37,416 bases of DNA from Ettlia oleoabundans (taxonomy: Eukaryota; Chlorophyta; Chlorophyceae; Chlamydomonadales). The first letter of the stretch is position 1; every line of letters begins with the position of its first letter. A model generated the notes under the pieces. The model was given only the letters and a program-made list of their open reading frames with translations. It was not told where the DNA came from and made no database searches. Below are positions 12,301-22,860 of the stretch, one piece after another. The stretch covers positions 1 through 37,416 of the forward strand of contig JAAMXP010000389.1 in NCBI GenBank assembly GCA_019693395.1. Direction: 5' to 3'. Made by a program: the position numbers and the translations under genes.

Positions 12301-13285
12301 CAGTGCAACCACACACGCATCCAGCACAGCAGCCACAATCAGCACCCGCACCCGGTTGACCCTGCAGGGATGGGGACAAGTCAGGTTGCGGCGACCAGCA
12401 GCGCTGGATCAGTTGCTCGGGCATCTGTCACACAGGCACAGCTTTTGTGGACGGTTAGCGGGGCATGTGGGCATCCACCTCAATCAAGGCGACGTGGGTG
12501 GGCGGCAACGCAGCAAAGCCAGAGCAGCGGCAAGAGCTGCCAACGTCTAGTCCCACATCCGAGCATGGCCACATCACTCTCCCATGCTCCTACCTATCCG
12601 CCACCACGCCGCACAAGGGTGCCAGCAGCAGTGAGGGCAGGAAGCGGATGAGCAGCACGCCGCTGAGGGCCAGGCCGCTGCCGCCACTGAAATGTGAGGC
12701 AAGCTCCAGGGTGGCCACATAGCTCTGCAGGGGCACGGGTGTGGTTCAGGTACGGGCACGGTAAGAATGCTTGAGTTGAGGTTAGATAGTGCCGCGCCAT
12801 GTCTCCACAAGGGCCTAAAAGTTGAAGCAGTGCATCTGCAACAACTGAACGGGGCAGAGGCGAGCAATTAGCGCATGCTGGCACAGAAAGGAAACTGGGG
12901 GGCAGATGCCTGCCGCCGACTCACCAGCCAGCTTCCCACATTGTCCACCGTCTCTGCATAGCAACGTGTGCCTTTAAACTATAAAAACGCATAACGGCAT
13001 AAAAAGGGCATGCATTGTCATTGATCCTCTATTCCAAACTCAGCGACAGTCCAACCCAAGCCGACGTGGACTGGAGCACTGAGTTGCACTGGGACGAAAC
13101 ACAGGCAAAGTAAACCTGCCTGCAATCCAAAGGTATCGAAAGTTGCGATGATCACGTAGCACGCGCCCATAGTCACGAAACCGCTGCCTCTGCAGCTTTG
13201 GCGAGGCGGCAGACGAGGAGGCGGTGGCGCTGCCACCCTCGGTGCCGTCGTTTGCCACATTGCCGCTGCCCGGATCCCCAGCCAT
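9350..13285 (-). CDS. Major facilitator superfamily transporter (bacterial efflux/MFS_3-like)
   Basis: Eleven exons (13285-13120, 12953-12925, 12724-12594, 12361-12213, 12044-11890, 11601-11061, 10823-10647, 10369-10292, 10053-10028, 9793-9766, 9561-9350) join in phase to 563 residues ending in TAA. The start MAGDPGSGNVAND is followed by FRDYGRVLRDHRNFRYLW, typical of the first helix of MFS drug-efflux proteins. Next come RFLPSLLLAPLCGVVADR (the loop 2-3 signature region) and LATTIDSFAWSITGAVGASL. A long Ser/Gly-rich central loop follows, then LLISTFVRAMG and QQRVPNELLGRMS. About 12 membrane segments are expected; the substrate is unknown. Two introns use GC donors: 13119 (preferred because the nearby GT would break phase) and 11060 (GCAAGG). 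The architecture resembles bacterial exporters, so an old bacterial origin is possible. It shares a 353-base divergent promoter with the next gene. Confidence 0.9.
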
Positions 13286-13638
13286 TGAAGCAAATTCTCT
13301 GCTGAGTGCAACACTGCAGCAGGCTGCTGGTTAGGCCCGCCGGGGACCTAACTTTGGGGTGGAAATGCAGTGCATTAATTCCCGGGAGTAGTTTCAGCCA
13401 GCAAAAGTAGCGTAGGACGGGCGAATTGGTTCAAATGCCGCGCGTGTAGTGGCCCTGGAGGCCGCTTTCGGCAAACAAGAGAAGTTTGCTGCTGTGTATG
13501 CTGCGCTCCACCTCTATCGATTGAAACACAGAGATCGAATGGCGTTGCTGTGCAGGCTTTAGGGCGAGGACAGCACCCGCATTGATCACTGCAGTAAAGT
13601 TTGTCCGGCCTCGCAACTACCGCTTTTGCCCGGTCGGG
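13286..13638. promoter_or_regulatory. Bidirectional promoter between transporter and coiled-coil gene
   Basis: The two start codons are 353 bases apart on opposite strands, so both 5'UTRs and promoters must share this stretch. It is less GC-rich than its surroundings in places (for example 13365-13400). I see no clear TATA element. Confidence 0.5.
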
Positions 13639-15141
13639 ATGGCACAGCTTTTTGAGAAGGTGGACCTCCGAGGGGAAGAAGAACTTCTGAAAATACAAGT
13701 TCTGCTGGATGACGCGCTGAACCGCCGGCTTCAGGTTTGTAAGTCGGGTGACAGCGACAGCCGGCTAGCAGAAGGCTGGCTGCAGTGCCCACCGCAGGCT
13801 CGCTATGCCCACCGCAGGCTACGGGCGCCGAGCTGACGAAGGAAGAGCTGCAGGAGCTGCAGGGCACCAGCGTGAGTCGCATGTCCGGCCGCTGTGCCGC
13901 TGTTCGTCTCGGCGCGCATTCAGAAGCGGTGCAATGCCTTCTCTCAACTAACCACAGCTTTCACCGTCAGTAAGAACATGATTGCACAATTCAAGGTGCC
14001 CCAGCAGCTCAAGTGCTTGCCTGCATATTGTTCCCTGCCTGTCTCACCCCCCCGCAGTTCCAGCCCCTTATGTAAAACGCACTGTGCTTGCAGGCCGAGT
14101 TTGTGGCGCAGCTCCGACAGTTTGTGGTGTTTGCAGAGGATCACCAGGGTTGCGGCATGGGATCAGCGGCAGTCACACAGCGCACACAGCTGACGCCGGC
14201 AGCGGCATCCCTGGCGCTGCGTTCACCGCTGCTGAGGCCACTGTCGCCCCCGCCAGTTGATGCCGAGGTGCAGGAGCTGGAGGCGGAGGTGACTGCAGCT
14301 TCGCTGCGAGTGGCAAAGCTGCGCACCAGCATGCAGGCGCGGCTGCAAGACACGCTGGCTGCCAAGCTGGCGGCATGCCGCCCCACCGCTGAGTTGGAGC
14401 CTGAGCCAGCAGGCGGGCAGGCTGGGGCCCCAGCGGCCGGAGCCGAGCAGGCACTGCATGAGCAGCAGCTTCCGGCCGAAGCAGCCCCAGCAGGGGAGCA
14501 GCTGCAGCACACAACTGAGGGAGAGGGTGTGCAGCCAGCACAAGAGCAGACGGAGGCCGCAAAGCAGCCGACGGAAGGGGAGCAACGGGTTGAGCCCATG
14601 GACAGCGACGACGCAGAGGTGTCAGCTGCAGCAGGCAAGGGGGCAGAGGAGGCGGCCCCCATTCCAATGTCGCCCCAGCCGAGGGAGCTGCAGCAGCGCT
14701 TGCTGCAGGCAGCCAACCGCATGCCAGAGCTGCGAGCGCGGCTGGAGCAAGCCGCCGACAAGCTGCAGCGGGTGGTGACAGCGGTGGCGGCGGACATCAA
14801 CCGCCCACCGCCAAACACAGTTGAGCGTGCAGTGTTGGGCAAGACGCCCGGCAGGCCAGTCGCACCGCCTGCGGCAGAGAAGGCGGCGGGCGTGAGCCCC
14901 CTGTTCAAGCAGGTGAGCCGCATGTGCTGTCGCAGGCCGGCAGGTCTGTCCTTACTGCATGCCTGTGCCATACTGGTACCGCATGTACGCCATGTTACTT
15001 TGGCACACTGGCATTGCGCGCCCCTCTGCTCCTTCAATTGTGTTGTTCCGCATGCAGGCGCTGGAGTCTGGCCAGATCAACACGCGGCGGCGCGTTGCAC
15101 AAGACGTGCAGCCTGTCCCCTACAACAGCCAGCAAGATTGA
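13639..15141 (+). CDS. Unrecognised coiled-coil protein, 374 residues
   Basis: Five exons (13639-13734, 13818-13871, 13924-13995, 14094-14912, 15058-15141), all in phase 0, give 374 residues from MAQLFEKVDLRGEEE to VPYNSQQD and TGA. The first 100 residues are helical and charged (KQ/E/L-rich, including FTVSKNMIAQFKAEFVAQLR). A heptad-like segment follows at VDAEVQELEAEVTAASLRVA. A disordered Gln/Glu/Ala region comes next, then a second helix (PELRARLEQAADKLQRVV) and a short basic-polar tail. The size and layout recall small structural subunits of kinetochore or nuclear complexes, but I cannot name a family. The intron 13872-13923 is only 52 bases. The acceptor of exon 2 is duplicated 20 bases upstream; only the downstream copy keeps frame. 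Confidence 0.8.
13786..13820 (+). repeat. Tandem duplication of a splice acceptor
   Basis: The string TGCCCACCGCAGGCT occurs twice, 20 bases apart, giving two equally good CCGCAG acceptors ahead of exon 2. Because 20 is not a multiple of 3, use of the first would shift the frame. Confidence 0.85.
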
Positions 15142-15142
15142 C

Positions 15143-15985
15143 TGCAACAGCCACCATTGGCAACTTGAGCTGGACGGCACCATTATTGAGCACCTTCACC
15201 AGTGGTGGCAACACACTCGTGTATTTTAGCAGACATCGACAAGCAAAGAGGTTGAGGCGCTGACAACTGCACTGACCCCACCTGTTCACGGCTAGACACT
15301 TCTCTTCACTGACCTTTCCATGCCGTTGCTAACCCCACCACCACCACCACCCCCGCCCCCCCCAAGTCCTCTCTCATACTCGCCTGCTCTCCCCCTTGGG
15401 TGGACTTCTGCTGTTAGTGGCCGCTCATTCGCTGTGATACACACACATCAAGGTTGCCATGTCGGGGCAATTCTTAGGGCAGACACTTGTGACAAGGAAC
15501 AGCAGCTACGCAGGCAATGATAGGTTGTAACGTTGTGTGTAAAAGTTGCGCAAGGAAATGCGATTTCGAACGGGGCGGCTGTGACCCCTAGGGTTTTGAA
15601 GCACCCCCTTGAGGTGCCGCTTTGGGCGCTTGGCACTACAAGTGTCAGGTCGATGCCATTGCATAAGCGGCAAATTCTCACCGAATCATACACCTGTAAA
15701 TCCCCGGCAGCATTGCAGGCGTGCCAAAGCTACCTGTGTCTGATCTCGCGTTGAGGTTGTGGGCGGCCCTCGAGGGGACGGGCTCAGCTCGAAACGTCGG
15801 GCGTCGGAACACTGGAACGGCATCGCCGCCCTCCGCTACTGCGACATCCGGAATGGTGCGGGTGTCTGCTTGCCGCTGATGGGCGCCGCTGCACCGTGGC
15901 GCGTTGCATTGCTGGACGCCAGTAGGCAAGGTGCCAGTGCCGGCCAATCGACCCATACTCATCCCTTAATCACACTCAGGCCAAG
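15143..15985. other. 3'UTR of the coiled-coil gene, then upstream region of the Plus3/Gln-rich gene
   Basis: The first 400 bases after the TGA look like 3'UTR, with a CCA-rich run at 15338-15360 and two TGTAA motifs at 15526-15530 and 15538-15542. The rest (about 15560-15985) is the likely promoter and 5'UTR of the next plus-strand gene. No ORF in it has recognisable features. An acceptor-like CACTCAG just before the ATG at 15986 would allow a leader intron. Confidence 0.45.
15526..15542 (+). terminator. Paired TGTAA poly(A) signals
   Basis: Two TGTAA motifs twelve bases apart lie about 390 bases past the stop of the coiled-coil gene, matching the expected green-algal polyadenylation signal. 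Confidence 0.5.
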
Positions 15986-18900
15986 ATGAAGAAGAAGCCA
16001 AAGGCGGCGCTGCAGCCGGCAGCTGAGCGGGCCTCAATGCGACCACCTAGCGGTGCAGCCAAGTTGAAGGCAGGCACGTGGCACACGGCTGTATAGCCTG
16101 TAAGTTGCAAGGTTCTGTTTTCTCCTACTGCAAGTTTGTTCACTCGGCTGCCTACCGGTTGCCTCTTGCTGCAGGGAAGCGCCAGCGTGCTGCCTCCAGT
16201 CCGCCCTCAGCAGCCGGCAGCGATGGTGAGTGGGGTGAGGCGCTGGTGGAGGATTTGAGGGATGACAGCGATCTGGAGGGGCTACATGGAATGCAGCAGC
16301 AGGCAGCGAGGGGAGGAGCTGACACTCAGCAGCCGCAGCAACCTGGCCTGAGCGGTGCGGGCTGGGGCAGCTGGCACAGGTGCAGGCGGCTGCGGAGTCG
16401 AGGGGAGCGAGCAGGACGTGCCCTTAGCTCAGCTCAAGGCTAGCAAGAAGAGGCAGAAGGCGAGCGCAAAGAGGCAAGCTGCTGGTGACAAACAGCAGCA
16501 GCAGCAGCAGCACGCGGCCGCATCAGCTCAGCCGCAGGGGCAGGCGGATGCGCAGGTGCCACAAGCAACCTCGCTGATGCAGCAGCATCCAAATGGAAGG
16601 CTTGCGGAGGTGGGAAACAGAAGCAATCCGGCCCCCCGCAACGCCCTGCTTGCAGCTTCGGCGGCTGCAGCGGTTGATGCAGCCCTGGCTTAGGTGTGTG
16701 GATTGTTGGCGGCTGGCGGCACAAAGCAGCAGCTGCAGCAACAGAAGCAGGCGAAGCAACAGGGGAAGAAGCAGAAGAAGCAGCAGCAGCAGCAGGAGCA
16801 GGAGCAGGAGGTGGGTGTCAAGATTGCGGGTGGATCAGCGTTTCTAATTGCCAAGGTTCATGAACCAGCCTCAAGCAAGAAGCATCAGGAGCAGCAGCCG
16901 CAGCAGCAACAGGTGCAGCAGTGGAAAGACAGCCGTGTGCCAGTCACATCAACCCAGCAGCCCGCAGATGCATCGGCACCAGCACCACCCGCTGCCGCCG
17001 ACAGTGATGCCACCGCTGCGAACAGGCCCATGCCTCCTCCCGGCACGGCCAGCAGGGGCAACAGCGCTCGTGCACAGCCGCCGGAGACGGCACAGCAAGA
17101 GCAGCAGCTGCAAGAGCAGTCCCACCCACCTGCCCCGCCGCCGCCAGCACACCACGTGCATCAGCCAGCACTCCAGCAGCACCAGCTGGAGCGGCAGCAA
17201 CCATGTGCAGTGGATGCACAGCAGGGGAGGCCAAGATCCTCCCTCCAGGGCGTGCATGCCACATTCGCACAACCACCTCCCTCCAGCCAGCACCCACTGC
17301 ACCGCTTCCAACAACAGCGGCAGCAGCCGGCAGAGCAGCACCAGCAGCAGCAGCAGCGGCAACCAGCCTCACAGCCAGCCCATTGCCGGCAGGCTGCCCC
17401 CCAGGAGCCGGTGCACCGCCAGCTGCTACACTCACCAGCGCCACCACAGCCACTGCAACAGCAGCAGCAGCAGCGGCGAGGTGGCACCAGCCCGGCAAAT
17501 GCTGCCCCGCTTCCACGCCAGGGCAGCACTTCGAGTTCCTCCGCATTGCACACAGCCGCCATCGATGCCCGGCAGCAGCATCCCCATCCCAACCCGGCAC
17601 CACAGCCCGTCCATGCCGCCAAACCAGCCAAGTATAGTGCGCACAATGTGTGTCGGGTGCTGCTGTTGAAGGGGCTGGTGCAGGAGGCCGTGAAGGTTGA
17701 GAGGGCACTGCAAGGTGGGGTCTCCCTGTGAGCCACCTTCGGGCTGCGCCTGGACTGCTCTCCTTTTCAAGGCTTGTGCATGATGCCCCTGCCAGGTGTC
17801 CTTGCCTGCGTCCCTGCTTTCCAGCTGCCCCTCTACTTGTGTCGCAAGACATACCTGCCGCCTTTGTTCTCCTGCTTTCCTCTTGGCATCGCATCCAGCT
17901 TTTTGATTTCCAGTCTCTGCTTAAAGTCAACCACTGTTGGATTACCACCGCTGGCCCTTCCCTTCCCTCACCTCACTTGCCGCGGTGCAGAGGCAGGTAC
18001 GGGCGTGAGCCTGCTGGCGGGGCTGGTGGTGCGTGTGAAGAAGAAGGGGAGCTACGTTCTGCGCCAGATCAGCCACCTGGGGATGGAGGATGGAAAGCTG
18101 CACCTGCAGGCAAGGCTAGCCGAGGCCACACAAGTGATGTGTGCGCTGGCAGCATTGTGTTGCACGATAAACCCGTTGCAGCAGAGCATGGGACATGACG
18201 GGTGCCAGTTGTGGCGCATGCCTGCCAGCCTGCCAGCCTGCCTGCCTGCCTTGCTCCTTGGTGTCTTTAGTGCCGTGCTGACTTTGCTGTTGTGCCACAT
18301 GGTGCTGCCCGGCCATCACCTCCTGTACATGCGGCCCTGCCCTTGCTGTTTGCTTGGTTCATGCCTCCCTCTCACCCTCAAAGGCTGCGGCTCGCCGTGT
18401 CATGCCACGCTGTGCTATGCAGCATGAGGAGCTGCTGTGCGCGCCGGGCAGTGTGTCCAGCAGGGACCCTAAGGTACCAGGCGGGGAGTTGAAACCCCAG
18501 GAGCTGCAGGGGCTGGCACAGCTCAGGCTGGACGCAGGGCACGCACCTTGGGCTGCCGGCGAGGTGGGTGGTGGCGCGGTGGGGCATGCTGCTGAGTGGG
18601 CAGGCAGTGACTGGTGGCGAGTGCCGTTAACGCGCTTTGCGCCGGTCAGCCCATGCAGGCTTCAGAGCATTCCAGCACGTCAGTCAGTGTTGCAGGGATT
18701 AGCCGCATGATGCGGAGAAGACCAGGAAGTGTGAAAGAATTGTTAGGGCGCACAGTCACCCACCTTGCTGCGCGCCCATGGGTGTTGCAGGTTTCACGGC
18801 TGCGCTGGCAGAAGCAGCTGCTGGAGCAGTGGACGGCGGAGCTGCCGCTGAAGCCTGAGGCGCCGCATTTCATCGCTCAGGAGCTGCAGAATGAGTCGGC

Positions 18901-21900
18901 AGTGAGGGGCTACCTTTTCACTTTGCAGCTGGAGGGCCGTCATGATCACCAAGAGCCGCAGCAGCCACAGCGTGCCCAGCAGCACCTGCCACAGCGGCCG
19001 CCAGCGACGCAGTTCCAGGTGCCTGCTGACCCACGCATTGGCGTACTGCGCCCGCCGCCTCCTGAGCAGCCTCACGGCCAGCAGGCGCAACAGCAGGACC
19101 GGCATCACGAGCAACCGCGACAGCAGGAGGCACCCCAAACTCAGCAGCAACTGCCCTCCATGCCACAGTACCAACTCCCCACTGACCCACGCATTGGCAA
19201 CCTGGGCCCAACCCACACCCAGCAGCAGCAACACCCGCCACAACAACAACAGCAGCAGCAGCAGAAGCGACAGAAGCGGCAGCAGCCAGAGCAGGCTGCC
19301 ACGCTTGATGATGCACCTCTGGCGCAAGTTGCTGCGACACAGCAGCCTGAGGCATGTCGTGGGGGAGCAGCCGCGCCTCTGCAGCTGCCGCAGACGGGTG
19401 AGCCACTAGCCGCAGCAGCAGCTGTCGATGCTGGCGGAGGGGCCAAGCAGCAGCAGCAGTTGGTGGAGGTACTGTACCTGCTGCAAGACAGTGATGAGGA
19501 TAATGATGAGGAGGAGCGGGGCCAGCAGCAAGAGCGGCAACAAAGACAGCAGCCTGCTATGCAGGACAAGCAACAATTGAAGCACCAGCAAGACCAGCAG
19601 CAGCAGGAGCAGGAGCCGGAGCAGGAGGCGCCGCCACTTCCCCCAACCCAGCCTGGCTCACCAGCGGCGACGCTTGATGCACCCCCGCCGCTGCCGGCCT
19701 CGCCGCCTGCGGGGCCCATTGCGTCACCTGCACCGCCGCCCGCAGTCGGCGCCGCTGCCGTCATTGCCAAGAAAACCAAGCTTGCCGCGGTGGCGCCCAA
19801 GATTGTGATGAAGCTGCTGACGGCGGCTGAGGCCAAAGCGGCAGCAGCCCAGAAAGCCGAGGAGGCAAGGGCCGCCTCCAGCAAAGCAGCCCAGACAGCA
19901 ACCGCCTCAGATCGGGTGCTGGCAGGGACTCAGCCACCTCCGCCAGCCGCCGCAGCATCTGGCAGCGCTGTGCCTGCTCTACATGACTATGAGCAGGGCT
20001 ATGGCTCGGCGGGCTGGGAAACAGGTGGGCTGCGCTTCTTTCACATAACCGCTGGCACAGCCTGTGGAAAAAGAAGCAAGAAGCGGCTCATTTGTTGGCG
20101 GCCTGCCTCCCGCGGCCAGCTCTGCACCACTGTGTGTCACTTCAGCAGCACATTGACTTCTATCCCCTGCCCTCTTTGCTGTGCACCCTGCCACAGCCCA
20201 CACATATGCAGGCTACCCCTACATGCCCCGCGGCTCTGCCAGCATGCCCATGCCAGCACCCCCCTTTGTGAGTGACTGCCTGCCTCCACGTAGCTGGCTG
20301 CTGCTTTGCTGGAGCACACGGCACGACTCTCCCATGGTTCAATCCAGGGCTGGACTGCCACTGCAATGCAGCATTTGTGGCCAATTACCAGGCAGTCAAC
20401 TGCTCAACCTCTTGTTATGCGTATGGCTGCCTGCCAAAGCCCTCGTAGACTTCCGGGCTACCCCCTTTGCAGTTCACTCCAATGTGCGGCGCTGCCATGT
20501 GGCACCAGCACCAGCAGTACGCAGCTGCGGCTGGGCGCTACATGCCACCGCTCAGCGCATATGGTTACAGCCACACCGCGGCCTACCCTCACTGGGCCCC
20601 ACCTCCATACCCACCTCCTGGCCAGCCGCCGCTGCTGACAGCAGGTGGGCAGTCAGCTCAGGCCGCCGCTGCTGCTGCTGCCAGAAGGAGCTGAAGGTCA
20701 AAGCTGAGCAGCAGCAGCAGCAGCAGGTGCGACAGGCGCAAGGCGTCCATATAGTGGAGCTCCCCGCTGGAACAGGAGCCACAGAGACCGAGGCGGCTAA
20801 GGAGGCTAAGGAGGCTGCGGCCAAGGCGCTGAGGCAGCCAACGCCGCCACTGAATGCGGCCGGGGCGGGCGCTGCTGCAGCTGGGCATGCGGCAGCTGAG
20901 CAGCACCAACACCTTAGCCCGCCCCACCCAACGGAGCTGCCCCGCGTGAACTTTGACGCTGAGTTCTGGGTGAGCGTGCTGTGCATTGAACGTCACTGTA
21001 CTCAGGTCTAGGTAGTCTGTGTGTGAACTTCTAATAGGTTGGCTTCTTCTACTTGCATGCCTGGGTTGTTTGATGCTTGCTCCAACTCCCTGATGCAGCA
21101 AGGCCGCTCCCTTTGCGTGTTGACTGGTATTACATCCATGAAGGTATTCAGCACTCTTCACCACCCTAACCTCCCGATGGTTTTGCCCGGTACCGTGCAG
21201 GATCCCACCTGGAAGCTGGAGTACCGTGTGCTGCAGGTCCTGGACACTGGTGGCATGCAGCCCTACTACGAACTACTGCAGTCCTTGCAGCAACAAGGCG
21301 TGCAGTTGCCGCCTTACCTAGCAGAAACATCCAGCGAGTCAGCGCACAGCATGTTGAAGCGCTTCCTGCAGCACCGTCCCCGCCTGTTCAGCGTGAAGCA
21401 GGGCGACAACATACAGCCAGCTACAGGTGCGCTGTGGGCAGGTGGTGGTGGTGGTGGTGGTAGTGGGGTCCAGGGTCAGAAGCAGTTTGAAGCACAACGA
21501 CAGGGTGGGGACGCTCAACCACTCAACCCTGGAAAGCAAGCGGCTTGCTCTTTATCCGTGGCTGAAGCATTCACTCAATAGGTAGTTGTGTCTTACACCT
21601 GTCTGCCTGCCTCACCACCATGAGTGCAGGTGCCACCCGCTTCTGCGCTTCAAGCGTCAGCTGCTCACCCTGCTGGCCGCCTATCCACAGGGGCGGGCGC
21701 CCCTCAGGTTGCTGCCTCTGCTGCTCTTGCTGCACACTTGCACTTGGATCAAGCATTCACAGCCTGGCTGCCTACATGATATGGCCGGAGTATGGCCCCC
21801 AGTGTCCCCACTGGACTGTGCCTGGTCCTGCCTGCATGTGCCACCAGGCTGCTGTCACGTCACCCTGGCCCTTGCACAAATGCCCAGCAGTTGCTTGACG

Positions 21901-22778
21901 GCCTTGCCCATCATAGGGTGCTTTGCAGTGAGCTCCAAGAGGCGGTGAAGGGCGTGAAGAAGCTCCAGCTGCGAGGAAACCACGCCACTGAGGCAAGTGG
22001 GGGCGTCGGGGGCTTTGCCGGGCAGGCAGTGGGCACCATCAGCCCACTTTGCCCATTTCTGCGTCCCAAGCAACGCACCGCGGGGAAGGACCGCCGCACA
22101 AGGGAAGTAATGTGCCTTTGTGTCATGCAGCACCCACCCCACAAACACTGTTTGTTGCAAACCTGCGACACCGCCCGCTACACTCCTCCTGTGGTGTTCA
22201 GGCGTCCAACCTGGGGCTCTTCTGCCGCACATACCTGCACGTGTGGTGTTCAGGCTGCGTCCAACCTGGGGCTCTTCTGCCGCACATACCTGCACGACTG
22301 CATCTGGCTGGCAGGCAGCCCAGTGATGTGCGAGCTGCGCCCCTTTGACAGGTGAGACAGAAGCCCGTGAGGCAGCAACCCTAGCCAAGGTGGGCAGGCA
22401 GGAAGGGTAGGCATTGTGCAGTACTCATGCGTACCTCCACACAGTCCTTCCAATGTCCTCGGGCATATACGTAGTGCCCTTGCTGCTGACGGCGATGCAT
22501 AATTGCACCACCTCATATTTCAAGCTCCACCCTCCTTCTCTCTGGCTGCAGTCCTGCCGGCGGGACCCCGCCCCCGCGCCTGCCAAAGCACTGCATGCTG
22601 TCCTGTGGCAACATGCCCTGCGTGAGTGCTATCTGCATCTCTCCTGTTGCTGCCTTCTGCTCTGGTGGGCATGCGCTGTCTGTGCACTGCAGCAGTGAGC
22701 CCCCTGCAGAAGCTGTGTGACAACGTGCCCGAGCAGAACACAACTGGGGCGGCTTTCCCACGCCTGACCTTGCCCTGA
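15986..22778 (+). CDS. Plus3-like, Gln-rich nuclear-type protein; first part of a large block with module copy 1
   Basis: Exons in order: 15986-16052 (MKKKPKAALQPAAE), 16175 to about 16380, to 16609, 16694-17714, 17991-18109 (or 18133), 18423-18563, 18791-20024, 20212-20267, 20473 to about 20684, to 20969, 21201-21426, 21691 to about 21789, 21929-21992, 22254-22351, 22552-22621 and 22710-22778. Early KRQRAASSPPS and DVPLAQLKASKKRQK suggest a nuclear protein. A Plus3-like (RTF1) region spans LLAGLVVRVKKKGSYVLRQI, then DGKLHLQ and PGGELKPQELQGL. Long poly-Gln, then Pro/Tyr-rich YPYMPRG, and finally the duplicated module (described separately). Problems: the frame changes near 16380 (intron 16226-16385 or indel) and near 20684 (probable one-base indel). 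A TAG at 16691 can be removed by an 84-base intron; a TGA at 21777 remains. The role in transcription or RNA is inferred from Plus3 only. It may continue into the next block. Confidence 0.62.
19009..19203 (+). repeat. Two copies of a DPRIG peptide motif
   Basis: The protein reads QFQVPADPRIGVL (19009-19047) and QYQLPTDPRIGNL (19165-19203), spaced 156 bases apart within Gln-rich sequence. The conserved core with varied flanks suggests a repeated linear motif instead of random low complexity. Confidence 0.8.
21201..22351 (+). other. Duplicated multi-exon module, copy 1
   Basis: Exon one (21201-21426) encodes DPTWKLEYRVLQ...LPPYLAETS...LKRFLQHRPRLFSV. It is preceded by a codon for Trp at the previous exon end. 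Exon two starts at 21691 (LAAHLHLDQAFTAWL), exon three is 21929-21992 (ELQEAVKGVKKLQLRGN) and exon four is 22254-22351 (CRTYLHDCIWL...CELRPFD). Copy 2 lies about 4.2 kb downstream with the same intron phases (0, 1, 2, 0, 2). The helix-rich first exon, ending in a FL..RP.LF.V pattern, recalls LOTUS or Egalitarian-type winged-helix RNA-binding domains; this is inference. Exon two runs into an in-frame TGA at 21777. A single-base correction before it would both remove the stop and give the phase-2 end that exon three needs. Confidence 0.7.
22190..22296 (+). repeat. 52/55-base tandem duplication spanning a splice acceptor
   Basis: Unit 1 (22190-22241) and unit 2 (22242-22296) are almost identical; unit 2 has three extra bases (TGC). 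Each contains TGTTCAG followed by the start of the exon encoding SNLGLFCRTYLH. Unit 2 continues in frame into DCIWLAG, so it is the likely working copy. Unit 1 is probably intronic, or it is an alternative acceptor. Confidence 0.9.
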
Positions 22779-22860
22779 ACTCTTGGCAAGCTGTGATGAA
22801 CTGGTAGTGCCCTCGGTTCCTGCCACTCTACAAGTTTTGGCCCCACCTGTGCTTGTGCAG

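Noticed and set aside
13426..13440. GGTTCAAATGCC, resembling a tRNA T-loop
   Set aside because: The flanking bases do not form a cloverleaf; it lies in the bidirectional promoter.
14141..15037. 298-codon minus-strand frame, Ser/Cys/Ala-rich
   Set aside because: It is the antisense of the long fourth exon of the coiled-coil gene and shows no family features.
16944..17948. 334-codon open frame on the minus strand
   Set aside because: It lies opposite CAG-rich coding sequence. CTG-rich complements stay open by chance, the product is Ala/Gly-rich without motifs, and the plus strand has a phase-consistent exon there.
18229..18250. CCTGCC tandem run, considered as a functional element
   Set aside because: It is a short simple repeat inside an intron, with no further structure.
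20334..20352. GGTTCAATCC, resembling a tRNA T-arm
   Set aside because: No matching stem, anticodon arm or acceptor pairing could be found around it; it lies in an intron.
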